NCBI RefSeq assembly: GCF_009193295.2
Contig: NZ_CP059973.1
Span: forward strand, 992,001-1,056,000
Source: Bacteroides luhongzhouii
GTDB taxonomy: Bacteria; Bacteroidota; Bacteroidia; Bacteroidales; Bacteroidaceae
Length of the DNA stretch: 64,000 nucleotides
Reading direction: 5' to 3'
In this document: piece after piece, positions 19,501 through 29,214 of the stretch
Position numbering within the stretch: position 1 is the first letter of the stretch
Layout: the number at the start of each line of letters is the position of its first letter
Notes under the pieces: model-generated
Told to the model about the DNA's origin: nothing
The model's input: the letters and a program-made list of their open reading frames with translations, nothing else
Database searches by the model: none
Made by a program: the position numbers and the translations under genes

Positions 19501-20544
19501 TTCATACATATTGAACTTAAAGATACTTTCACTATAATAAGATACTCCTTTTTTATAAGTGCCTACCCACATGATACCATCCCTGTCAGCATATAGGTCA
19601 TAAATGGTATTATGAGGCAAGCTCCGTCCATTGTCATCGTGGGTAACAAGAGAAGTCACTTTCCCCGTTTCTTTCTCAAGCACGTCTATGCCGTCATAAT
19701 CCTTTCCAACCCAAATCCTGCCTTCTATATCCTGTGCTACCGCATGAATAATTACGTCCGGACGTGACGACCAGATACCGGTCAAATCTGTCCGCCAACT
19801 TTTTGTTCCGCAATCATACGCCCATATTCCCATAAGGCTGTATGCCCAGATACAATTGTCTCTGTCTACAAAGAGCGAAAACTCTATTGTCTTTCCTGCC
19901 GGAATATATTTTTTTATGTCATCAGACTTCCATTTTATTGCCAATGTGGCATGATCCAGACAGACAAGCAGTCCTGTATTATAAATCAACAAAAGTCCGT
20001 CACTACACTCCGCTATTTGTGTCACTCCATACTCCGGCAATGAATGTTCCACATACGAAAAAAAAAGTCTCTTTCCACCTTCCTTGTAACGGTAGCATCC
20101 TTCACCTGCCACACTAAGACATATATTCCCTTCCCGGTCTACAAAGACCTGTTCCGGAACTCCTCCTGACTCGAGATTCTTCATGAATCCGGTAACATCG
20201 GTGATAAAACAATCCCGTTCTTTATCAAACAACACATAGCCTCGGGCCGTATTTATCCAAAACCGTCCATCAGGCATTTCCACAATATCAGTAATATAAT
20301 TATCCGGCAAAGATCCCGGATCATTCTCGGCATGCTGGTATATTTTAAAAGTATATCCATCATAACGATTCAATCCCGTAGCCGTACCAAACCACATGAA
20401 TCCATCACGATCTTTACAAATAGTGTTTACAGAGTTATTAGACAGTCCATCCGATACTTCCAGATGCTTAAACTGATAGGATTGCGCAACCACCATCCAC
20501 GAAGTGAGAAGTAAAACAAACAATAAAAGGTTCTTTCTTATCAT
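16504..20544 (-). CDS. Hybrid two-component system sensor-regulator (HTCS)
   Basis: This single protein senses a glycan cue in the periplasm and activates the neighbouring locus in the cytoplasm. The start is placed at ATG 20544 (MIRKNLLLF), giving 1346 residues with a signal peptide; a start at 20583 would bury it. Order: repeated two-component propeller blades (about 20-720), a Y_Y_Y domain (about 735-800), one membrane segment (about 805-828), histidine kinase with NVSHELRTPLTL (His about 865), ATPase N/G boxes (NLLSNAFKFTPEGG, DTGIGI), a receiver domain (VDDNEDFR, Asp in VISDVMMPQMDG about 1190) and an AraC-type DNA-binding domain (last 90 residues). By position it controls the xyloglucan genes on both sides; the inducer is inferred to be a xyloglucan oligosaccharide. 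Confidence 0.93.
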   Translation of the reverse strand: MIRKNLLLFVLLLTSWMVVAQSYQFKHLEVSDGLSNNSVNTICKDRDGFMWFGTATGLNRYDGYTFKIYQHAENDPGSLPDNYITDIVEMPDGRFWINTARGYVLFDKERDCFITDVTGFMKNLESGGVPEQVFVDREGNICLSVAGEGCYRYKEGGKRLFFSYVEHSLPEYGVTQIAECSDGLLLIYNTGLLVCLDHATLAIKWKSDDIKKYIPAGKTIEFSLFVDRDNCIWAYSLMGIWAYDCGTKSWRTDLTGIWSSRPDVIIHAVAQDIEGRIWVGKDYDGIDVLEKETGKVTSLVTHDDNGRSLPHNTIYDLYADRDGIMWVGTYKKGVSYYSESIFKFNMYEWGDITCIEQADENRLWLGTNDHGILLWNRSTGKAEPFWRDAEGQLPNPVVSMLKSKDGKLWVGTFNGGLYCMNGSRVRSYKESTGNALASNNVWALVEDDKGRIWIASLGGGLQCLEPLSGIFETYTSNNSALLENNVTSLCWADNNTLFFGTANQGVGMMDMRTREIKKIQGQSGNVKLSNDAVNHVYKDSRGLVWIATREGLNVYDTRRHMFLDLSPVAEAKGNFIAAITEDQERNMWVSTSRKVIRVTVASDGKGNYLFDSRAYNSEDGLQNCDFNQRSIKTLHNGIIAIGGLYGVNVFAPDHIRYNKMLPNVMFTGLSLFDEAVKVGQSYGGRVLIEKELNDVENVEFDYKQNIFSVSFASDNYNLPEKTQYMYKLEGFNNDWLTLPLGVHNVTFTNLAPGKYVLRVKAINSDGYVGIKEATLGIVVNPPFWMSWWAYLLYAVGLVIVLFLARYRMLKREREKFHLQQIENEVAKNEEINNMKFRFFTNVSHELRTPLTLIISPLEGMLKETTDELQSTRLQLMYRNAQRLLHLVNQLLDFRKGEMSTHQLSLSEGDIISYVHSVCNSFLLMADKKHIQFSFFSGIDTFSMAFDADKIGKIVMNLLSNAFKFTPEGGRVTVMVEHVAGTPDILEIKITDTGIGISDVDKEHIFERFYQADHKGVEETTGNGIGLSLVRDFVTLHEGEVKVFDNIGMGSVFVIQFPVKHVETQVQLPEERGIPVGDEEDKEMKEEAREETERKNFPLLMIVDDNEDFRIFMRYSLELQYRVKLAVNGQEAWEMMQEELPDLVISDVMMPQMDGNELCRLIKQDKRTAHIPVILLTARQNTEAKLEGLQTGADDYVTKPFNMTILVLRIRKLIELSRYHRVTLGMIDPAPSEIVITSLDEKLIEKAVKYVEDNMSRTELSVEELSRELGMSRVHLYKKLLQITGKTPIEFIRVIRLKRAAQLLRESQLHVSEVAFEVGFNNPKYFSRYFKDEFGVLPSVYQEKEGK

Positions 20545-20650
20545 GTTTTTCAGATTTGTACAAAGGAAATAAAATATTACCAAACAGCCAAGAAAAAGAG
20601 CCTGCGAAAGCCTTTACTCATCGGTAATTTAGAAAAAAAGTGAAGGGGCT

Positions 20651-20695
20651 ACAAAAAAGACAAACGGTCTGAACAGAGATTCCCGCCCAGACCGT
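20651..20695 (-). terminator. Terminator after the SusCD-GH5 operon
   Basis: An 8-bp stem (ACGGTCTG 20664-20671, CAGACCGT 20688-20695) lies 53 bases past the GH5 stop on the minus strand and is followed by a T-rich run (minus strand GTCTTTTTTGT). Confidence 0.8.
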
Positions 20696-20747
20696 CCTTA
20701 TGGTTTATTAATACTCAATAGAAACAACAGAGCAACTCTACCCCGGA

Positions 20748-22463
20748 CTATTCCGTCGCGAGTCCCTCCATCAGCCCGTTATACTCCAAATTGTCATAAA
20801 TATCCAACGTATTGCGACTCAGAACACCGTCCCCACGATCCCAATAGAATGGAACCAGTCCATGAGCACGCGCCTGGCGCACTACACATCTGTCGAACGC
20901 CGCACGCGACAAGTCATGTATTCTTTGGGCTTCTTCATCCAGCAATTGACGACGGATAGCCGCAAACTCACCGATGAGTACCGGAATATTCTGTTCAACA
21001 AACCGGGTCTTCAGTTTCTGAAATTGAGCTTTCATATATTCCTCTCCACCAATATTGTCCCAACGACCTTCGTAATTGCCAACAGCATACCCGCGATTCT
21101 CTTCTCCCCAGAAATAGAAAGCCTTTCCCCAACTCTCGTCTTTCTCCATGCCGCAGAATTGCCACGAACTATAATAATGTACTTCAACAATCATTCGTCC
21201 GTCCGTCGGGTCTTCGGGCAATCGGTCCATCCATTGAATAGTTTTGTCAATATCCGTAGCAGGTCCCTGTACTATGAGATTACGATACACATTTTTCCCT
21301 CCTGTAGCACGAACGGCATCTACAAATGTCTGTTCGTACTGTAGCAGTACTGCCATATCATCGGCATCCTCAACATTCGGTTCGTTGCAGCCAGCAAAAA
21401 TCAGACGCTCGTCATAGTTTCTGAAGAAAGTAGCAATCTGTTGCCACAAAGCTCGTTGTTTTTGGTCTACAGCTTTATTATATCCGTTTGGAATATCATT
21501 CTCCAACCAGCCTCCGTCCCAATGAATATTAAGAATAGCATACAGTTTGTTATCCACACAATAGTCTACCACTTCCTTCACACGGTTGAGCCACGACGCC
21601 TGTATTTCATAGTTTCCATCACTAACTAAATAATCATTCCAGGCACAAGGAATACGTACCGCACTGAACCCAAGTTCCTTTATCTTGGTAATCATGGCTT
21701 TGGTAGTAGCCGGATTTCCCCAGGCGGTTTCTCCACCGACAGCTTCCAGCGAATTACCCAGATTCCATCCAATCGCAATTTCCTTCATCAATTCCATCGC
21801 ATTCTTCTCCATGCCTGTCATATCTGCTTCTGGTATCGAAGAAACCTGTTGAATCACGGTAACTGATTCTATAAGGTCATTCAGCACGAATGTAATAACG
21901 GCTGTACGAGCTTCATTACCAACGTTAGGATCGGCGGTAAATGTCTCCACCTTTTCAGTCAGAGCACGTAAAGAATTATGATGAAGCCATCCGGCACCAA
22001 CCGTTATCTCATAATCTCCGGATGCCTGTATCTGAATAGAAAAGTTTTCCCCTTCACCGGCAACTGTCACTTCGTGTGTTTCCGCTACTAAAAGGTCACT
22101 GGCGAGCTGATTCACCTGTACCACCCCATTCTTTTCACTTCCTGTCACCTTAATCGTAGTCGAACGGGATTCCGTATCAGGATTGGCAGTTACACTGACT
22201 AGATACTTGCCAGTCTTTTTCGAATCCGATTCCTGCCGGGTGATGCTGCACCACTCCGGCGAATCCGACACTACTTCATAAGACACGTTTGATTGTATAT
22301 AGAGTAAAGTCTCGCTTTGGCTCTTACCGAAAGTCAATTCTTGCTTTGAGATTGTGATGAAAGGAGTTCCCGCTACTTCATCTTCCGTACAGGAAATAAG
22401 CAAAATACCTGCCAGACAGAAAACATAATACGTCCAAAGACTACAAATCTTATTCATACTCAT
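20748..22463 (-). CDS. GH5 endo-xyloglucanase-type lipoprotein with two BACON domains
   Basis: This is the likely surface endo-glucanase that makes the first cuts in the xyloglucan backbone. It has 571 residues: lipoprotein signal (GILLIS-C, about residue 25), two consecutive BACON-type beta-sandwich domains (about 32-120 and 123-215), then the GH5 barrel (about 220-565). The acid/base glutamate is in FAGCNEPNV (about residue 360) and the nucleophile in VLIGEFAAI (about 500); the sequence pattern fits subfamily GH5_4. The BACON spacers probably hold the catalytic domain away from the membrane. It is the last gene of the SusC operon, 4 bases after the binding-protein stop. Confidence 0.9.
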   Translation of the reverse strand: MSMNKICSLWTYYVFCLAGILLISCTEDEVAGTPFITISKQELTFGKSQSETLLYIQSNVSYEVVSDSPEWCSITRQESDSKKTGKYLVSVTANPDTESRSTTIKVTGSEKNGVVQVNQLASDLLVAETHEVTVAGEGENFSIQIQASGDYEITVGAGWLHHNSLRALTEKVETFTADPNVGNEARTAVITFVLNDLIESVTVIQQVSSIPEADMTGMEKNAMELMKEIAIGWNLGNSLEAVGGETAWGNPATTKAMITKIKELGFSAVRIPCAWNDYLVSDGNYEIQASWLNRVKEVVDYCVDNKLYAILNIHWDGGWLENDIPNGYNKAVDQKQRALWQQIATFFRNYDERLIFAGCNEPNVEDADDMAVLLQYEQTFVDAVRATGGKNVYRNLIVQGPATDIDKTIQWMDRLPEDPTDGRMIVEVHYYSSWQFCGMEKDESWGKAFYFWGEENRGYAVGNYEGRWDNIGGEEYMKAQFQKLKTRFVEQNIPVLIGEFAAIRRQLLDEEAQRIHDLSRAAFDRCVVRQARAHGLVPFYWDRGDGVLSRNTLDIYDNLEYNGLMEGLATE

Positions 22464-22467
22464 TCAA

Positions 22468-24276
22468 TTACAAGATTTTTAAAGTATCTATAGTAACGTT
22501 CACTTTATCCGGTTCTGCAATGTCACTGAACATATCAATGATATCAATCACGAATACGATTACACCGTTATATGCGGCTTCCGGTTTAATGTTGATAGCA
22601 TAAGTACCGTTGCCTTTCACCTTTACATCACTCGTGCCTGAATAACTAGGCCACCAACCACTTGCCGTACACATCAGACCTGCATTATATTCCTTGGTGG
22701 CCGCATCGCCACTCAATCCGCTAATAGTAAAAGTCAGCTCCATTGAATAGTCGAACACAATGCTTGCCGGATCAACCGGAAATGCAGATGCAGTCTGACC
22801 ATATTGATTATACAGTTCGATACGAAAATTATTCTTATCGCTCTCCAGATGTCCCCACACCAATTTATGGTTGTCAACAGTAATAGTGGTTGCCTCCGGT
22901 TCGGAACTTCCTCCGGCATTGGGCACAAAGTGATAAGCCTGATATTCATCTTTTTCAGAGCTGCGCGCACCAAGCCACATTCCTATCACCGATCCTCCTG
23001 CACTCTCGATGCGGAGGATGCGGAGCTGGTTGTTAGCATCTGCTCCAAACATAATATCACCGCCACCGATGTGACAGGCAGGCAAAGCTGAACTGAAGGT
23101 GTAAATGCCTTTTTTGTCCAAACTATAGGTTCCGTCCGAAGAAGTACCATCAGGCAGAATAAGAGAATAGGTCATTGTACTTGAGTTCAAAGTCAACGCA
23201 AGTTTTTCCAATCCACTGACCGGGGTTGCCCACTCGGGATAGTTACCGGCCGTAAAGTTATTCATCAGGCTACCATCCAGGTTTGCCCAGTCGAACGGAA
23301 CATCAGGCGACATCGTCCATTTGATTTCGGTAGTCACGACTTCTGATACCATATCCTCCCATCCGTCAGGCAATGCCGGTTCCGGATCGGGCTTATCGTC
23401 AGGCACGTAATTGTCGGCATATTCTTTCGAAACAAAGTTCCATACCAACCACCAAGGTCCTTCACTATTGTCACGCATCACCCCGATACGCATATGATTC
23501 TCATCCAGTTCGAGCAACTTCAGATTTCGGTTCCAGTTCGTACTTCTGTCCGACCATGAAGGCGTGTGCAACAGTTCACAGTCAGTAAACGTGATGGTAT
23601 GATCGTCCACATTGAGCATAAATGTACCTACGGCTGTGCTCTGTGAAGAAGAATTATAAACTGTCACGTTCGCTCCGCCGGTCAGACCGAAAGTCATCGT
23701 ACTCTCCCAAATAGCATCATCTCCCGAATGACCAACGCCCGGGTCCCAGTTGGCACTCCAATTGTTCCACTCTACGGTCGTGCTTGGATCAGCATAAGTC
23801 ACTTCACCCGCAGCAAAGCCATACGAGCCGTTATCGAAAATCCAAACCTTCTCATTGTTGACTCCCCCCGACAAATAAGTCCATAAGGCATCATTCACAA
23901 ATTCGGCACAGAAGCTGTCGATGGTAAACTTAGCGGCGGGACCATACACAATTCCGGCTCGTGTCTGTACACCGAACTTCACGCTATACTCTCCCTCAAA
24001 CGGTATCTGTAGCTTAACTTCCGCACTCAGACTCCGTCCTTGCGGATGTTCCCAACAAACCTGATAACTTGAAGGCATCAGACTTTTCAGATAAATAATG
24101 TTCGGATTCACCGCATCATGCGTGATCGAAAAAGCAATTCCTTCGGCCAGATCATCCGAAACGACATCCTGACTTCCCAATTCATAAGTTTCGGGAGTAC
24201 ATGCCGACAACAATGTGACGAGCGTTGCCAGCAATGCTATATATAACTTTGATACAATCTTATTCATAACTTCCAT
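22468..24276 (-). CDS. Putative surface glycan-binding lipoprotein (SusE/F position)
   Basis: This 602-residue protein has a lipoprotein signal (TLLSAC-TPE, about residue 26) and no catalytic motifs. After an Ig-like N-terminal region (about 35-120) come about three aromatic-rich beta-sandwich segments: one rich in Trp (WTYLSGG..., WNNWSANWDPG, residues about 133-290), one around 305-450, and one around 455-600, joined by Pro/Asp-rich linkers. Its place between susD and GH5 (spacings 3 and 4 bases) is that of SusE/F or SGBP-B proteins, which bind the polysaccharide at the cell surface. Binding to xyloglucan is inferred from context; I do not recognise a close named family. Confidence 0.75.
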   Translation of the reverse strand: MEVMNKIVSKLYIALLATLVTLLSACTPETYELGSQDVVSDDLAEGIAFSITHDAVNPNIIYLKSLMPSSYQVCWEHPQGRSLSAEVKLQIPFEGEYSVKFGVQTRAGIVYGPAAKFTIDSFCAEFVNDALWTYLSGGVNNEKVWIFDNGSYGFAAGEVTYADPSTTVEWNNWSANWDPGVGHSGDDAIWESTMTFGLTGGANVTVYNSSSQSTAVGTFMLNVDDHTITFTDCELLHTPSWSDRSTNWNRNLKLLELDENHMRIGVMRDNSEGPWWLVWNFVSKEYADNYVPDDKPDPEPALPDGWEDMVSEVVTTEIKWTMSPDVPFDWANLDGSLMNNFTAGNYPEWATPVSGLEKLALTLNSSTMTYSLILPDGTSSDGTYSLDKKGIYTFSSALPACHIGGGDIMFGADANNQLRILRIESAGGSVIGMWLGARSSEKDEYQAYHFVPNAGGSSEPEATTITVDNHKLVWGHLESDKNNFRIELYNQYGQTASAFPVDPASIVFDYSMELTFTISGLSGDAATKEYNAGLMCTASGWWPSYSGTSDVKVKGNGTYAINIKPEAAYNGVIVFVIDIIDMFSDIAEPDKVNVTIDTLKIL

Positions 24277-24279
24277 TTT

Positions 24280-26013
24280 TTAATACCAACCTGCATTCTG
24301 TTTCAAAACGCCATTCGAAAGTGTAATCTGATTATTCGGAATCTGAGAGAAACCTCGTTTGCCGATAATGTTCGAAGCTATAATGCTTACCTCCTCGGGA
24401 CTTCCTCCGCTGACAACCGACGTAGTACCTGCAATCTGCGAAGCAGCATAATCCACCCCCTGACGTAACAGATCCCAGTAACGCTGTCCTTCAAAAGCAA
24501 ACTCTAGCATGCGTTCTTTTACTATATTTTCTTTTGTGACCGCAACCTCCCGATAATCACCTGAAACAGACAAGTTTCCCTTACCATCATTCACCGTATA
24601 AGCACGCTGGCGTACCTGACTGAGATATGCCTGTGCATTCGGACTTCCTAATTCAGCAGCCATCAACAACACATCAGCATAGCGCATCACAATGAAATCC
24701 TGATATTGTGAAATCTGGAAATCTCCTTTGCCCAGACCGGAAACTTCATCAGCAATCGACCATGCACCGGACTTTTCATCTTTGACCCATTTCGACATCG
24801 GAGTATATTTCTTTACCGTATAACCGGTGTATTCACGTTGGTCGGCATATGATTTTGCATATTCCGAATCATCGGCGATACCTTCACTATCCAGATTGAT
24901 GATAGAAGCTTCACGACGTGCATCACCTGTACCATAGACAGTCCACATCCTAGGATTGACCGTACATCCTCCCCATCCTTTCCCATAAGGTGCATGATTC
25001 AGATAGCTACGTATTCCCATATAGACCAACCAGCGGTTTCCATCATTATTACCATCATAATCTTGCGTATAATTAAATTTCTGTGCCAATACCACCTCCT
25101 TATTTCCTTTTCCGGCATAGGTTGTAGTCTGCGTATAATCACCTGTCGCCGCGTTTCGGCTCCATGAAGTGGAAGCAGCCGGCCACAAGTTCTTGAATTC
25201 TTCAACCAGTCCGTAGCCTTCGGTCTCCGCTACAGCGATAAAATCTTCCAATCCCTGCAATACCGAAGCTTTGGTGACACCTTCTACCTGAGGTTCTTTG
25301 CCGTAATAGCCTGTATAAAACAGGTAAACACGAGCTAACAGCGCCTCAGCAGCAAACTTGGTTATATGACCGTCGTTCGAAGCAGCCGCACTTTTAGGAT
25401 ATACACCTGCCGGAATATTATCCGCAGCAAATTTAAGATCGCTGAAGATAAGATTGTACACCTCTTCCGGGTTAGCCTGCGCACGGTTCTCGTTCACAGG
25501 TTCAGTGAATAAGGGAATATTTTCCCAAAGGCGGACCATATCGAAATAGCACAAGGCACGTAAGGCACGACATTCACCGATATAAGTATTTCTCGTCTGG
25601 TCACTTGTCCAGGATATCTGACCTTCATGAGCCAGAAGTTCATTGCATCGATACACTGCCGCATAATAGTTGGTCCATTCCGTTTCCAGCAAGTTCATAT
25701 CGGAAGGAGACTGAGTGGCATCGAAGCGATCTATCACCTGATAGTTGCGGGCGTCAGTATTTCCCATACCGGCAAAACACTCGTCCGCCATGATTTGCGA
25801 AGCAAAATAAAAGGCACATGCCTGACTGGACGTAGTACACTGCCAGCCATCATAACAACCTATCAATGCTCGCCACGCATCACTCTCAGTCCGGTAGAAG
25901 TTACCGGTAGTAGATTCTTTCTTCGATTCTACATCCAGAAAGCCTGCCGTACATCCCATAAGTGACATCACGGCTAGTCCCATTCCCACTATATATAATT
26001 TCATATTACTCAT
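24280..26013 (-). CDS. susD-like: SusD family glycan-binding lipoprotein (SGBP-A)
   Basis: This is the surface lid that sits on the SusC transporter and captures oligosaccharides. It has 577 residues, a lipobox (SLMGC-TAGFLDVESK, about residue 21), the conserved early helix segment ESDAWRALIGCYDGW, and the typical C-terminal end (FEGQRYWDLLRQG ... GFSQIPNNQITLSN), which are SusD/RagB hallmarks with tetratricopeptide-like helices between. It lies 27 bases after susC and 3 bases before the binding-protein gene, so it is co-transcribed. Substrate assignment to xyloglucan rests on the neighbouring enzymes. Confidence 0.94.
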   Translation of the reverse strand: MSNMKLYIVGMGLAVMSLMGCTAGFLDVESKKESTTGNFYRTESDAWRALIGCYDGWQCTTSSQACAFYFASQIMADECFAGMGNTDARNYQVIDRFDATQSPSDMNLLETEWTNYYAAVYRCNELLAHEGQISWTSDQTRNTYIGECRALRALCYFDMVRLWENIPLFTEPVNENRAQANPEEVYNLIFSDLKFAADNIPAGVYPKSAAASNDGHITKFAAEALLARVYLFYTGYYGKEPQVEGVTKASVLQGLEDFIAVAETEGYGLVEEFKNLWPAASTSWSRNAATGDYTQTTTYAGKGNKEVVLAQKFNYTQDYDGNNDGNRWLVYMGIRSYLNHAPYGKGWGGCTVNPRMWTVYGTGDARREASIINLDSEGIADDSEYAKSYADQREYTGYTVKKYTPMSKWVKDEKSGAWSIADEVSGLGKGDFQISQYQDFIVMRYADVLLMAAELGSPNAQAYLSQVRQRAYTVNDGKGNLSVSGDYREVAVTKENIVKERMLEFAFEGQRYWDLLRQGVDYAASQIAGTTSVVSGGSPEEVSIIASNIIGKRGFSQIPNNQITLSNGVLKQNAGWY

Positions 26014-26040
26014 ATTCTCTGATTTTTTTAAGGTTATAAA

Positions 26041-29000
26041 TTAGAACTTCAGATTGACTCCAACGAGGAATGTACGTGGACGAGGATAATACCCCAGGTC
26101 AATACCCGATACCCAGTCGGATGTTCCGTAACCAATTTCGGGATCCATGCCATCGTATTTGGTGAAAGTAAACGCATTCTGTACCTGAACATACAAACGG
26201 GCCTGACTGATAGCTTTGAGTTTGATCAGCTTGGCAAAATCGTAGCCCAAGGTAATGTTGCTGATACGCAGATAGTCACCGTCTTGCAGGTAGAGGTCGG
26301 AGAATTGCCAGTTGATATTAGTATCCGTCACACGAGGCATCCGGTTGGAGGTTCCTTCTCCAGTCCAGCGATTCAGAATGGCAGTCGTATAGTTAGCCTT
26401 GCTATTGGCATAATTACGGTATGACTGTACAATCTGATTGCCAGCGGCTCCATAGGCTACCAGTGAAAAATCAAAGTTCTTGTAGTTAAATCCGACATTG
26501 AATCCATAGGTAAAATCGGGAGTGCCGTTGCCCAAATCCACCTTATCATTATCATCGATAATTCCATCCTGGTTCTGGTCTACGTAGATAACGTCACCCG
26601 CTTGTGCACCGGCCTGCAGGATGCCATGCTTTCCATCGGCATTCCAGTTGGCAATCTGTTCTTTGTTTTGGAAGATACCGGCAGTTTCGTATCCCCAAAA
26701 GTAACCGATAGCATGACCGTCCTGTGCACGGTAGAACTCCGGTGTATTATCATACAACATATTGATTTTGCCGTGAATGATACCATCTTCAGTAGGAATA
26801 TTCCCTACCTTATTCTTGTTATATGCACCGTTCACACCAATATTATAATTGAAGTCCTTACCTGCTCGGTCATTCCAGGTTAAAGCCAGTTCAACACCTG
26901 TATTCTTCACATCGCCGCCATTGATAAAAGGTGCACCCGTTCCTGCCGTAGCCAGAATAGGAGCTTCCACCAGCCAATCTTTGGTTGTCTTGATATAGAA
27001 ATCGGCGGTCAAACTCAAACGGCTTTTTAAGAAACGTGCATCAATGCCTATATTAGTCTGTTCCGAAGTCTCCCAAGTTACGCTCTCATTGGCCAGACGG
27101 CTGGGATATGCACCCCAGTAACCGGCCTGTGCCGGAGCGCCATCGACTGTTCCGAAAATGTAATGGGTATTGGAAGAGGTGATAGGAGCTGTATACTGGT
27201 AATTATCGATGTTCTGATTACCGACTTGCCCCCAACTAGCACGCAACTTCAGATAATCAAGCCAATTCTGAGTATTCTGCATGAACTTTTCATTTGAGAG
27301 AGTCCATCCCGCAGATATAGATGGAAATATACCGTAACGGTTGCCACGTGCAAACTTCGATGAACCATCAGCACGTAAGGTAGCATTCAACATATAGGTT
27401 TCCTTCCAGTTCCATCCGAAACGTCCAAAGTAAGAAACGGAGCGACTTTCATCATGCGGATATCCATCGACAGACATTCCGTCGTCGGCGCTCGAAGCTG
27501 TACCATTACCTGCATAGGCATGATCCCAATCGTCAAAGCCTTCTCTCAATGCTCCGGTTCTGGCCTGCAGATAAGTACCGGAATAGCGATATACTTCCAT
27601 TCCGACTAAAGCATTGAATGCATGTCTGCCACATGTCCAGTCATAAGCTGCCGTATTAGTCCAAGTCATTCCTAAAGAATGATTCATATTCTGTGTGGCT
27701 GTTGTACGGGTCGTATTATAAGTATAAATTGAGAATCGATAAAGCGGATTGAAACTACGATATTCCGAAGAACCGTACACTGCTCCGAATACGCTCCTCA
27801 ACTTCAAGTTCCTGACCGGTTGCAGTTCGGCATATACATTGCCGGAGAATGTGGCCGTCTTGTTCTCGTTGTTGCTGTTGGTCATCATCAAACCGTAAGG
27901 ATTGCCGTCACCGTTATACCAATCAGAGTTCGATGTATCGTTATAAGAAGAATCATAAGCATTGTTGTCGCTATAGATTGGAGCAAGCGGTGAAGTGGCA
28001 AATGCACCGCGCAAAGTATTGTTATATTGGTCGGATACTGAAATACCATTGTTCATCTTGTAGACGAAGCTTACCTGTTCGCCCACTTTCAGCAGATCCG
28101 AGTCCTTGAATATCTTATGCTCGGAATTGATGCGGAAGTTGTAACGTTCATAGTTTGAAACGTCCTTACCGCCCACTACTCCTTCCTGACTCATATATCC
28201 CAACGATAAAGCATAGGTGGAAGTCTTCGAGCCTCCGGTGATGCCGAATGTATAACTCTGCGTCCTGGCATTGTCTTTAAACATCGAGTCTACCCAGTCG
28301 GTGTCGTGTACATTTCCATTGGCATCATAAATACTCCGGAACGAACTCCAGTTGTAAGGCGTATTTCCTGAATTAACCGCCTGCTCGTCCATAATGGTCA
28401 TGTATTCTTTCGCGTTCAGCATATCCATCTTACGGGCCACAGTCTGCACACCGTAATAGGCATCAAAAGAAATCTGCGCCTTTCCTTCCTTGCCCGATTT
28501 TGTGGTAATCAACACTACACCATTGGCAGCCTGAGCACCATAAATAGCTGCCGAAGCTGCATCCTTTAATATATCGATACTTTCTATATCGGCAGGATTC
28601 AAGGTGGAAATATCACCTCCCACACCATCAATAAGATACAGCGGACTGGAATTTCCGACAGTACCCAGACCACGAATACTAACTTTCATGTCCGAGCCCG
28701 GCTGACCGGAAGTGGAAGAGATATTCACCCCGGGTGTCTGTCCTTGCATACCTTGCAAAGGGCTATTGGTGTTCATCTTGGCAAGACTCTCACCCTTCAC
28801 CTGCACCGTTGCACCGGTCACCAGTTTCTTTTTCTGCACACCATAACCTACCACCACTACTTCATCAAGGACTTCGGTATCCTCCTTTAATATTACATTA
28901 AGCGACTTCTGACCCGTCACAACGATTTCCTGCGTAACGTACCCTATATAAGAGAAGACTAAAGTCTGGCCGGACACCACATTCAGCTTAAAGTTTCCGT

Positions 29001-29214
29001 CCATATCGGTTATCGTTCCATTAGCTGTCTCTTTCACCAAGACACTGACCCCCACCAGAGGTAGCTCATCAGTAGCCGAGATAACTACACCACTGACAGT
29101 TGAAGTTTGTGAAGGAGCAGCCTTCACAGCCATTATCGGCAAACATAATAGAATGATTACCGTAAAGCTAAAGAGATGCACGAATGTGCATTTTCTAAAA
29201 AAGTGTTTACTCAT
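26041..29214 (-). CDS. susC-like: SusC family TonB-dependent oligosaccharide transporter
   Basis: This is the outer-membrane importer of the locus, 1057 residues. A signal peptide (about 1-33) precedes a carboxypeptidase-regulatory-like domain (about 38-120), a TonB-box-like EVVVVGYGVQKK segment (about 123-134), the plug (about 135-245, with SIRGLGTVGNSSPLYLIDG and AAIYGAQAANGVVLITT) and a barrel ending in aromatic FLVGVNLKF. It should import xyloglucan oligosaccharides cut by the GH5 enzyme, powered by TonB-ExbBD, together with the SusD partner downstream. It is the first gene of the four-gene operon; the 370-base region upstream holds one candidate promoter. Confidence 0.95.
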   Translation of the reverse strand: MSKHFFRKCTFVHLFSFTVIILLCLPIMAVKAAPSQTSTVSGVVISATDELPLVGVSVLVKETANGTITDMDGNFKLNVVSGQTLVFSYIGYVTQEIVVTGQKSLNVILKEDTEVLDEVVVVGYGVQKKKLVTGATVQVKGESLAKMNTNSPLQGMQGQTPGVNISSTSGQPGSDMKVSIRGLGTVGNSSPLYLIDGVGGDISTLNPADIESIDILKDAASAAIYGAQAANGVVLITTKSGKEGKAQISFDAYYGVQTVARKMDMLNAKEYMTIMDEQAVNSGNTPYNWSSFRSIYDANGNVHDTDWVDSMFKDNARTQSYTFGITGGSKTSTYALSLGYMSQEGVVGGKDVSNYERYNFRINSEHKIFKDSDLLKVGEQVSFVYKMNNGISVSDQYNNTLRGAFATSPLAPIYSDNNAYDSSYNDTSNSDWYNGDGNPYGLMMTNSNNENKTATFSGNVYAELQPVRNLKLRSVFGAVYGSSEYRSFNPLYRFSIYTYNTTRTTATQNMNHSLGMTWTNTAAYDWTCGRHAFNALVGMEVYRYSGTYLQARTGALREGFDDWDHAYAGNGTASSADDGMSVDGYPHDESRSVSYFGRFGWNWKETYMLNATLRADGSSKFARGNRYGIFPSISAGWTLSNEKFMQNTQNWLDYLKLRASWGQVGNQNIDNYQYTAPITSSNTHYIFGTVDGAPAQAGYWGAYPSRLANESVTWETSEQTNIGIDARFLKSRLSLTADFYIKTTKDWLVEAPILATAGTGAPFINGGDVKNTGVELALTWNDRAGKDFNYNIGVNGAYNKNKVGNIPTEDGIIHGKINMLYDNTPEFYRAQDGHAIGYFWGYETAGIFQNKEQIANWNADGKHGILQAGAQAGDVIYVDQNQDGIIDDNDKVDLGNGTPDFTYGFNVGFNYKNFDFSLVAYGAAGNQIVQSYRNYANSKANYTTAILNRWTGEGTSNRMPRVTDTNINWQFSDLYLQDGDYLRISNITLGYDFAKLIKLKAISQARLYVQVQNAFTFTKYDGMDPEIGYGTSDWVSGIDLGYYPRPRTFLVGVNLKF

